From: Planctellipticum variicoloris
GTDB taxonomy: Bacteria; Planctomycetota; Planctomycetia; Planctomycetales; Planctomycetaceae
Direction of reading: 5' to 3'
Length of the DNA stretch: 64,000 nt
Assembly (NCBI RefSeq): GCF_030622045.1
Contig: NZ_CP130886.1
Span: 3,919,557-3,983,556, forward strand
In this document: positions 43,850 to 50,779 of the stretch, in pieces
Layout: every line of letters begins with the position of its first letter
Position numbering within the stretch: position 1 is the first letter of the stretch
The notes under the pieces: model-generated
Seen by the model: only the letters and a program-made list of their open reading frames with translations
The model's database searches: none
What the model was told of the DNA's origin: nothing
Position numbers and translations under genes: made by a program

Positions 43850-45265
43850 ATGAGCATCACTCACGTTCGACGCACCGCCGGCCTCCTGCTGTGCGCCGGG
43901 CTCGCGCTCCTGCTCCCGACGCGCATGATCCTGGCCCAGTCGGACGTCCGGCCGGTCGGATATTCCGGCGAAGCCGACGCCGGCCTGTTTGACGCTCATC
44001 TGGTGAACGACGCCAGTCCGGCCGAGGGGACTCCGACCGCGGACTCGCCGCCGGCATCCTGCTCCCCGCGACTCCCCGGTCATTGCAGCGATTCTTCGAG
44101 CCTGATCAGCCCGGAGAGCGTCTTCTCGCCGACCGCCCCCGCTCCGCCCGCCATGAATCAGACGCAGCCCCTGGTCGCCTCCCTCGGCGCCGGCCAAGGC
44201 GCCTTGACGGCGCAGAACAGCGTGCCGACATTCCTGGGCGACTACTTCGGCGGGGCCGGCACCCAGATCACCGGCACGTACAACGAAATCATCAACAACA
44301 ACTCGGTCGCCATTCCTCTGACGAACGGCGTCGGCGTCATGAAGCTGGCCGAGAACACCAGCCCCATTCCGCGCGATCGCGTCTTCCTCAGCTACAACTA
44401 CTTCGACAACGTCAACATGATTCCCGGCGGCCTGGCCGTCAATCGCCTGACTCCCGGTTTCGAAAAGACATTCTTCGAAGGCCGGACGTCGGTCGAACTC
44501 CGGATTCCGATGGCCACGACGCTCAGCTCGAATACGACCTACAACCAGGGGAATTTCAACTCGAATATCAGCCCGGTGAACTTCGATTCGAATCAGTATG
44601 AGCTGGGCAATCTCACCATGTTCTTCAAGGGCCTGATCTATCAGGACGAACAGTTCGCTCTGTCGACCGGCCTGGGCGTCGCCGCACCAACCGCGGACGA
44701 CCTGCGAATTGCGACGCAGTACGGCGATCCGGTCGCGACGATCACCAACCAGTCCTGGCACCTGCTCCCCTTCGTCGGCGCCGTCTACACCCCCAGCGAT
44801 CGATGGTACGCCCAGGGCATGATGCAGATCGACATCGGCACGAACGGCAGCTCCGTATTCGCTCCCGATCCCTATGGAAACCTGACGAAAATCGGCCACC
44901 TCAACGATCCCACCTATCTGTTCTCCAGCATCGGGACGGGATACTGGTTCTACGACGCGGCCGATCAGTCTTCGCTTCTGACGCGGGCCTCCGCCTTCAC
45001 GGAGCTCCACTTCAACAACTCGCTGCAGGCCACCGACACTGTCCGCAATTTCGACCTCACCGTCGGTTCCCGCCAGGACCGCATCCAGACGGTCAATGCC
45101 GTGATCGGAACCAACTTGATCCTCCATCAGAACAAATCGCTGATGCTCGGCTATGTCGCGCCGCTGGGAGGCGGCTCCGACCGACCGTTCGACGGGGAAT
45201 TTCGCCTGCTCTTCAACTGGTACTTCGGAGCGCCGCTCAATCGCGCCACGAGCGTCCAGTTCTAA
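43850..45265 (+). CDS. Outer-membrane beta-barrel protein, paralogue 2
   Basis: AGAGGA lies six bases before the ATG. The 471-residue product has a signal peptide (LLLCAGLALLLPTRMILA), a Ser/Pro-rich spacer and then the GQGALTAQNSV motif shared with the preceding gene. The rest is a series of amphipathic strands (VFLSYNYFDNVN; NLTMFFKGLIYQ; LLFNWYFGAPL), ending with Phe. It is the last gene of the rightward operon and converges on tssL, with a repeat-rich gap between them. Substrate and function are not readable from sequence. Confidence 0.8.
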   Translation: MSITHVRRTAGLLLCAGLALLLPTRMILAQSDVRPVGYSGEADAGLFDAHLVNDASPAEGTPTADSPPASCSPRLPGHCSDSSSLISPESVFSPTAPAPPAMNQTQPLVASLGAGQGALTAQNSVPTFLGDYFGGAGTQITGTYNEIINNNSVAIPLTNGVGVMKLAENTSPIPRDRVFLSYNYFDNVNMIPGGLAVNRLTPGFEKTFFEGRTSVELRIPMATTLSSNTTYNQGNFNSNISPVNFDSNQYELGNLTMFFKGLIYQDEQFALSTGLGVAAPTADDLRIATQYGDPVATITNQSWHLLPFVGAVYTPSDRWYAQGMMQIDIGTNGSSVFAPDPYGNLTKIGHLNDPTYLFSSIGTGYWFYDAADQSSLLTRASAFTELHFNNSLQATDTVRNFDLTVGSRQDRIQTVNAVIGTNLILHQNKSLMLGYVAPLGGGSDRPFDGEFRLLFNWYFGAPLNRATSVQF

Positions 45266-45266
45266 A

Positions 45267-45425
45267 TCACCGGCATCAATTCTGACACAGCGTCTCTTTG
45301 AGTCTTGTCCCCTCTCCCGCTGTCTTCAGTGGGAGAGGGCCAGGGAGAGGGTTTTCGAATGCGCCGAAGCGTCGTCCACGGAGAAAAGACGGCGCGCCTC
45401 ACATTCGTGGCCGGTGATTGAGACC
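45267..45425 (+). repeat. Dispersed ~160-bp repeat with hairpin, copy 1
   Basis: This stretch matches 48545-48704 in the same orientation; ends and core are nearly identical (shared ACGGCGCGCCTCACATTCGT and CCGGTGATTGAGACC). It contains a 9-base perfect stem, CCCTCTCCC/GGGAGAGGG (45310-45318 with 45331-45339), extended inward to a TCTT loop. It begins right after the barrel gene's stop. The hairpin could end that operon. It is non-coding. Confidence 0.8.
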
Positions 45426-45503
45426 GCCGCGTTGAAGAACTCCAGCGAATCGCCCGCACAGGAATGCCCGGGCCGCCTCTTCAGAGGGATTCGCTTGGGG
45501 TGG

Positions 45504-45523
45504 GACAGACATGCCTGTCTGTC
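45504..45523. terminator. Hairpin at the convergent junction of the barrel operon and tssL
   Basis: GACAGACA and TGTCTGTC pair perfectly over 8 bases around a TGCC loop, about 30 bases after the tssL stop. The symmetric hairpin could act on either strand. No T-run follows, so termination is only probable; the motif looks like a short dispersed palindrome. Confidence 0.4.
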
Positions 45524-45553
45524 TCCAATTCCCCAGCAGGCTGCCGAGACGCC

Positions 45554-46213
45554 TCACGACTGCCGGAACTTCAGGTAGACCGCCAGCAGCACCACAAACG
45601 CAATACTCGCGACGAACAGACCTCCCGCCATCGTCTGCAGCCACGTATCTCCCGTGAGCGGCTCCACCCCGCCGCTGAGCGGCTCCCCGTTAAACTCGGG
45701 CAACGACGGTTTGCGGATCAGCCGCGCCAGCTCGTCGGCCCAGGCCTGTCGAGCTTCGCTGGAGTTGGAGGCGTTTCCCGGCAGCGGCTGATGCAGATGC
45801 TCCCGGAACGCTTCCCCCAGATCCCCCTCGAACCCCAGCACCAGGCACAGATACCAGGTCTCGATCACATCCGACGAACTCGACCGCGCCGCACGCTCGC
45901 CAAATTCATAAAACCGCCACGCCCGGTTCTTCTCCGCAAAGTAGTCGAACTCCAGCGTCATGTCCTTCCAGTCGACTGCCGCCGCCGTCAGCACTTCGTC
46001 GACCCAGTAAATCAGCGCCCGGCGGACCAGCTCGAAGTCTTCGCCCCGCTGTCCCGGACGGCTGCTCGCACCCGCCATCAGCGCGTCCAGATCCATCCGG
46101 ATCAGCTTCTTCTCTTCCCCCAGGTCGGGACGCTCGTGACGCTCGATCCGGTCGACCAGATCGAGCACCGAATCGAAGATGCGGTTCACCGGTTGTGCGA
46201 ATTCAGGCGTCAT
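45554..46213 (-). CDS. tssL: T6SS inner-membrane protein TssL (DotU family)
   Basis: The 219-residue protein has the cytoplasmic DotU fold (VNRIFDSVLDLVDRIE; ELVRRALIYWVDEVLTAA; TWYLCLVLGFEGDLG) and one C-terminal membrane helix (MAGGLFVASIAFVVLLAVYLKF). TssL anchors the membrane complex and contacts TssM and TssK. No peptidoglycan-binding extension follows the membrane segment. The start codon immediately follows the tssK stop (TAA-ATG), so the two are translationally coupled. The pair is separated from the main T6SS block by the rightward operon. Confidence 0.94.
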   Translation of the reverse strand: MTPEFAQPVNRIFDSVLDLVDRIERHERPDLGEEKKLIRMDLDALMAGASSRPGQRGEDFELVRRALIYWVDEVLTAAAVDWKDMTLEFDYFAEKNRAWRFYEFGERAARSSSSDVIETWYLCLVLGFEGDLGEAFREHLHQPLPGNASNSSEARQAWADELARLIRKPSLPEFNGEPLSGGVEPLTGDTWLQTMAGGLFVASIAFVVLLAVYLKFRQS

Positions 46214-47629
46214 TTAGGCAGTCTGCGGCATGGCGTAGAGAGCGAATGACAGCGCCACCAGTTGGCCCTGATCGGTACGGATCTGAATCGTCTGCTCGCC
46301 GTCGATTCCCCCGACGACCTGCTTCTCGTTGAACCGGATTCCCAGGTTCAGCGTCTTCTCGACCGCCTGCCACGCTTCCGAACCGCGATCCAGCTTCCAG
46401 TACGTCCAGCCCGACCCCGGAAAATCCCGAGGCGGAGCCGCTTCCGGGCGGGCTTTCACCCCCCCCTTTCCGCCGCGGTAAATGTTCTCCACCACGTCGC
46501 TGCTGCCGACTTTGAGATCCAGGCGATCGGTCAGCAGGCTGTCCACCTCGCTGAACGACAGCTTCGACTCGACGCCCATGTAAAAGGTCCATCCCGGCGT
46601 GAGCCACTCGCGCTCCAGCCGCACCTGCATCTGCAGCCCCGCCCCCACAAACGGCCGCTTGATATAAGCCCGCCGCTGTTTCTCCTGGTCGATATCCAGC
46701 AGCCGACGAATCGCGTGGAAACAGCTCCCCAGGTCGTCGTGATCGTAGATCGGCACCTGCGGCATCCGCCGCTCCGGCAGAAAAATCGAAATCAGCCCGA
46801 CGATCCGGCACAATTCCATGTACGCCTGCAGCGGATGAATGCCCCGCACGAACGGCAGATTCACCAGGTATCCGAGTGCTGTGTTCAGCGAATGCAGCTT
46901 GAAGATCCGCTCCAGGTCCTCGCGGTGCCCGCTCTCAAACGCCACCCCCCGGTCCAGCATGTTCCGGGCAAGCTGGTCGGCCAGGCTGCCAAGCTGATCG
47001 GTGATGTTCCCCAGAATCCGGTCCTGCAGGTACGACCACCCGTCGCAAGCCAGCAACGGGGGAATGTACTCCGGATCCAGTTCAGGAGGCGCCTCGGCGA
47101 CCGATCCCAGCCGCAGCCGCATGATCGGCAGCGTCTCATAGCCCGACAGGTCGTCATCCCCCAGCAGCAGCCGGGCATTCAGCCAGCGAACGTCGGCGAC
47201 GATCGGATTTCCCGCCTGATTTTCGTCTTCGACTTCCTGCGATTCGACGTGATATCGGCAAACCGCCTCTCCCGACGGCCCGTCCGCATTCTTCCGGCCG
47301 AGCTGCAGTCGCGGCACCGCCAGAGAGACCGTCAGCCGGTCTTGCGAATTCCGGAACGCCGTGCGCGGAACTTCGACGGGCGACAGCAGAGCATCCTCCG
47401 GAAACCGCACGAACGTGCCGTCGCGCAACCGGACGTGAAGCTGGCTCACAGACACCCGCCAGTTCGACAGCGCCTCCGCGTCGAGACTGATCTTCCGCAG
47501 ACCGTACGCATACCCGACATGCCACTGCTGCGCCAGAGCCACCTCTTCCCGCATCCGGCGCTCGCCGAGCTGGAAGTGATGCGGACTGATGAAAAGTCCT
47601 TCCGACCAGTGAACGGGATGATTTGTCAT
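46214..47629 (-). CDS. tssK: T6SS baseplate-membrane connector TssK
   Basis: The ATG at 47629 gives 471 residues, starting TNHPVHWSEGLFISPHHFQ, the family opening (PVxWxEGxxxxPQHFQ). Further conserved blocks are YAYGLRKISLD, a FKLHSLNTALGYLVNL helix and HPLQAYMELCRIVG. A C-terminal domain follows, with AYIKRPFVGAG and a final SFALYAMPQ. TssK trimers link the TssF/G wedges to TssL/TssM and to TssJ-side parts. It is coupled to tssL downstream. The 276 bases upstream, before the PAS-like gene, show nothing recognisable. Confidence 0.95.
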   Translation of the reverse strand: MTNHPVHWSEGLFISPHHFQLGERRMREEVALAQQWHVGYAYGLRKISLDAEALSNWRVSVSQLHVRLRDGTFVRFPEDALLSPVEVPRTAFRNSQDRLTVSLAVPRLQLGRKNADGPSGEAVCRYHVESQEVEDENQAGNPIVADVRWLNARLLLGDDDLSGYETLPIMRLRLGSVAEAPPELDPEYIPPLLACDGWSYLQDRILGNITDQLGSLADQLARNMLDRGVAFESGHREDLERIFKLHSLNTALGYLVNLPFVRGIHPLQAYMELCRIVGLISIFLPERRMPQVPIYDHDDLGSCFHAIRRLLDIDQEKQRRAYIKRPFVGAGLQMQVRLEREWLTPGWTFYMGVESKLSFSEVDSLLTDRLDLKVGSSDVVENIYRGGKGGVKARPEAAPPRDFPGSGWTYWKLDRGSEAWQAVEKTLNLGIRFNEKQVVGGIDGEQTIQIRTDQGQLVALSFALYAMPQTA

Positions 47630-47905
47630 GGGACGCCGCAATGCCTTGCGAATCGCGAGCTGCAGACCGGGAAGACCGACCTCCGGGACGCGGTCATGGT
47701 CTTCAATCGGCCCGCGTTTCGCAACCCACGGAATCCTCCCCCGCCCGGCAAGCTCACGCGCTCGTCTCCCGCCCGTTTTCGGCAAAGCCCCTGCAATCGC
47801 AGGCCGGACGTCGTCGATCGGCAGCCCGAAACAGCACTCGCAAAGCAGAACTTGCTCTCGAAGCAAGTCGCCGCGGCCCCCGAACCACGACTTGTCCGGC
47901 GATCG

Positions 47906-48514
47906 TCACTGCAGACTGTAAAACGCCCGGCAGCTTTCGCAGAGGCCGTGGCTGACTCGCGACGGCGCCTGCCGAACCCACGCGGGAACCCAGTCCCAGA
48001 CCAGCTTCGCCGTCAGCCGCCGAAAGCGACGGCAGTCGCAACATTGAAGGATCAGGCCGCTCGCTGGACGATACCACTCCTCCAGCGGCGGTCGCTCTTC
48101 CCAAACGCTCTGAAAGTCAATTCGACAGGAATTGATCACGATCAGCGCTTCGACCGATTCCGCGCGGAACACCCGCATGCGAAACACGCGATACCGGTCG
48201 GGCGACGAACATTCATAGTCGTGATTCCAGTCCGTCCGATCCCGCAGGCATTGTCGATAGCGGCTGGCAAAATATGGTCGAACTTCCTGAGAAATCGCAT
48301 CCAGGATGCTCGCCCCCGGCGACCATCGGTCCGCCACCGCGGGACTCCCGTCGTTCGCCGCCGCAAACCTCCCCCAGGCGGGATTGACATACGCAATCGT
48401 CAAGTCCGGCCACAGCGCAAACGCCGTGCCCTCGTCCCCTTCAAGTCGCGCCAACTGCAGAGACGTCATCGCGTTCAAGAATCGCGGATCGCCGCGACGA
48501 TCGTCGGTAACCAT
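47906..48514 (-). CDS. PAS-like protein with Cys-rich C-terminus
   Basis: I use the ATG at 48514; an in-frame GTG at 48529 adds five residues. The 202-residue protein has a PAS-like core, with YVNPAWGRFAAANDG, then ILDAISQEVRPYFASRYRQCL and the strand pair YRVFRMRVFRAES. The C-terminus holds CCDCRRFRR and, 25-35 residues later, CESC, which could form a zinc ribbon. There is no output domain, signal peptide or membrane helix. It sits upstream of tssK and downstream of the second copy of the ~160-bp repeat. A sensory or adaptor role is inferred; link to the T6SS is uncertain. Confidence 0.7.
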   Translation of the reverse strand: MVTDDRRGDPRFLNAMTSLQLARLEGDEGTAFALWPDLTIAYVNPAWGRFAAANDGSPAVADRWSPGASILDAISQEVRPYFASRYRQCLRDRTDWNHDYECSSPDRYRVFRMRVFRAESVEALIVINSCRIDFQSVWEERPPLEEWYRPASGLILQCCDCRRFRRLTAKLVWDWVPAWVRQAPSRVSHGLCESCRAFYSLQ

Positions 48515-48544
48515 GACGGTCGCTTTCACTCGAACAAGACCAAT

Positions 48545-48704
48545 TCACCGGCATCGATGCTGCAACAGCCCTTCTTCTCGTCGTGTCCCCTCTCCCGCTG
48601 TCTTCAGTGGGGGAGGGCCAGGGTGAGGGACTTCGAAGATGTCAGAGTATTTTCCACGGAGATATAGACGGCGCGCCTCACATTCGTGGCCGGTGATTGA
48701 GACC
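48545..48704 (+). repeat. Dispersed ~160-bp repeat with hairpin, copy 2
   Basis: Direct repeat of 45267-45425, with the middle more diverged than the ends. The stem is CCCTCTCCC (48588-48596) with GGGGGAGGG (48609-48617), containing one wobble. It lies between the PAS-like gene and the end of the HDOD gene. The two copies bracket tssL, tssK and the PAS-like gene. Confidence 0.8.
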
Positions 48705-48717
48705 AGCCAGGCCCGAC

Positions 48718-50451
48718 TTAAGGAAGCACCCGATGCCGTCGCAGCGTCGAAACCAGTTCGCTCCGCGTGAACGGCTTCAGCAAATACCCGGTCGCTCCGC
48801 TCTGCGCCGAACGCATGACCGAGTCCCGCGTCGAATCGCCAGTGATCATCACAATCGATCCCGAGTACCCGCGACGACGCGCATCCGCCACAAATTCGAT
48901 CCCGCTCATCCCCGGCAGGTGAATGTCGCACAGCACCCCCAGAAACTCCTCGACGATCCTGATCGCTCGCTCGGCGGATTTCACCGGCACCACCTCCACA
49001 CCGTGCCCCTCCAGCAGCGCGGTAATCAGCTCGATCATCTCTTCGTCATCTTCGACGACCAGCAGTCGCCGACCAACGGCCTCTTCCCGCAAATGGGCCC
49101 CCCGGACAATTTCTGGCCCGTAGCCATCGATAGACTCCGGATCCGCGGCCGGCGGGTCGGCGTTCAGGCTGTCGATAAACTTCTGCAACTCTTCCTCGGG
49201 GGGAACCGGTATCTGCAACAGCGTCTCGAACTCCGCGGTCTTCGCGACCGCCCGCGCCAGACACGATTTGCAGGAATCCGACCGCAGCCCGCGAAAAGCC
49301 TCAGCCTGCTGAATCAGCCTCCGCTGCCGCTGCGGACTGGGAGCGTCGTGCATGTCGGCGACCGACTCCGCAAATCTCACGATCTCCGTCATCTGAATCT
49401 CGAACTCTGTCAACTCCCGCGGCTTGTCGTCATGGTGGTTCAGCACCAGAGCGATGATCGACACCGGCACGCCCCACTTCTGCAGCAGCGCGGCGCTCAC
49501 CTCCGCATGATCCACATTGAACTGCTGGTGTTCCCCGATCAGAAGCTGAAGCTGACCGATCGACCGGCACCGCTCGACGAGCTGCAGATATCTCGGCCCC
49601 AGATGGTGCGCCAGCGACAAGATCCCGAGATCCTGCAGCAGCCCGACCACATAAGCCGTCTCCGCCGTCCCCGGTAGAAACTCCGCCGCAAACACATGCG
49701 CCACGCTCGCTGTCAGCACCAGCCTCGTCCGGAACCACGGTTCCACCCAGCCGGGCAGCTTGCGGAGCCCGTCGCCATGCAGCGACTTCTGCGTGATCGC
49801 AACCACCAGAGCCACCGTCCGGCGGTACCCGAGGTACTTGATGGCGTCGCCGAGATGATTGACCTTGAATCGCAATCCCGACGCCGAACTGTTCGTGATC
49901 CGCAGCAGTTCCGCCGTGAGCCGCGGATCGGTGCTGAGATCGGCGGCCAGTTCGCCCGTATCGCCGCCGTCCTCGCCCAGCCGCCCCATCACCTTGAGCA
50001 CGAGTTGCGGCAGTGGCTTGAAACAGTCGCTCGCCTCGGCGATCTGCCGGGCCGCCAGCGGAATTCGCAGAGACCGCGGCCCCGATGTGAGCAGCGACGC
50101 CCTGACGCACTCGACGATCACCTGCGGCGCCATCGAATGCGACAGCACGTGATCGACCTTCAGCTCCCGCATCAGCGCATACTGCTCCGGCGGAACGTCT
50201 CCAATCAACACCACCACGGGATTGAGCAGTTCTCGACGGATCCGCTCGACGATCTCGATCCCGGTCAGAAAACCGGTCAGCTCCTGCTCGATGATCAGAC
50301 AGTCGATCCGTCGCTGGTTCCCAAGACGCCGAATCTGGTCCGAGCTGTCGGACATCAACGCGTCAAACCCCGCAACCTCCAGCAGGTGACGCAGCTCGGC
50401 GACCTGCGGAGTCGACTCCAGATAGATGACCACCGTACGAGAATCCGTCAT
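48718..50451 (-). CDS. HDOD-domain protein with N- and C-terminal receiver-like domains
   Basis: The ATG at 50451 has CAGGAG eight bases upstream; the product has 577 residues. Residues 1-120 resemble a receiver, but the expected phospho-Asp position reads LIIEQELTG, so it is probably inactive. Residues about 135-340 are an HDOD domain (FKPLPQLVLKVMGRLGE; LTAELLRITNSSASGL; AYVVGLLQDLGILSLAHHLG). Residues about 460-577 form a complete receiver with VVEDD, the phospho-acceptor Asp in CDIHLPGMSG, a T in MITGDS and the K in LLKPF. There is no DNA-binding output. It probably belongs to a two-component pathway whose kinase is elsewhere. Confidence 0.9.
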   Translation of the reverse strand: MTDSRTVVIYLESTPQVAELRHLLEVAGFDALMSDSSDQIRRLGNQRRIDCLIIEQELTGFLTGIEIVERIRRELLNPVVVLIGDVPPEQYALMRELKVDHVLSHSMAPQVIVECVRASLLTSGPRSLRIPLAARQIAEASDCFKPLPQLVLKVMGRLGEDGGDTGELAADLSTDPRLTAELLRITNSSASGLRFKVNHLGDAIKYLGYRRTVALVVAITQKSLHGDGLRKLPGWVEPWFRTRLVLTASVAHVFAAEFLPGTAETAYVVGLLQDLGILSLAHHLGPRYLQLVERCRSIGQLQLLIGEHQQFNVDHAEVSAALLQKWGVPVSIIALVLNHHDDKPRELTEFEIQMTEIVRFAESVADMHDAPSPQRQRRLIQQAEAFRGLRSDSCKSCLARAVAKTAEFETLLQIPVPPEEELQKFIDSLNADPPAADPESIDGYGPEIVRGAHLREEAVGRRLLVVEDDEEMIELITALLEGHGVEVVPVKSAERAIRIVEEFLGVLCDIHLPGMSGIEFVADARRRGYSGSIVMITGDSTRDSVMRSAQSGATGYLLKPFTRSELVSTLRRHRVLP

Positions 50452-50779
50452 GGAAACGCTCCTGGTGACTGGGAACTGTCCGGCCCGGCTGAGAATCTCC
50501 TGCCGGTGCAATCCGACCCGCTCTGTGCTTGTCTCCTCATTGGAAGTTCAGACAGAAGGCTTTGAAATGTCCTGAGAAGGAATGCCACTCTCCATCGTCT
50601 CATTTCTAGGCGAGTCTCAATGCATTTCACAGCCGCACAATGAAAAACCGGCGCAGCAGAATCCCCGGACATCTCGATTCATGAACAATGGATTTCTGGC
50701 GTTTTGAACATCGCCGCTCAAAGCGCTCAATTGCCCGGGACGATACCGGCAACCACGATCATTATTGGGCCGCCGCCCT
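50452..50779. other. Intergenic region, nothing recognised
   Basis: About 330 bases between the sensor-kinase stop and the HDOD start (both minus strand). They are less GC-rich than the genes around them and show no convincing coding frame, hairpin or promoter pair. The HDOD promoter probably lies here. Confidence 0.5.

Noticed and set aside
45262-45459. A 65-codon minus-strand frame
   Set aside because: It is a translation of the ~160-bp repeat and its hairpin, with no independent sign of coding.
46262-48667. An 801-codon plus-strand frame
   Set aside because: Runs antisense across tssK, an intergenic gap, the PAS-like gene and into a repeat. It mirrors the composition of the true genes.
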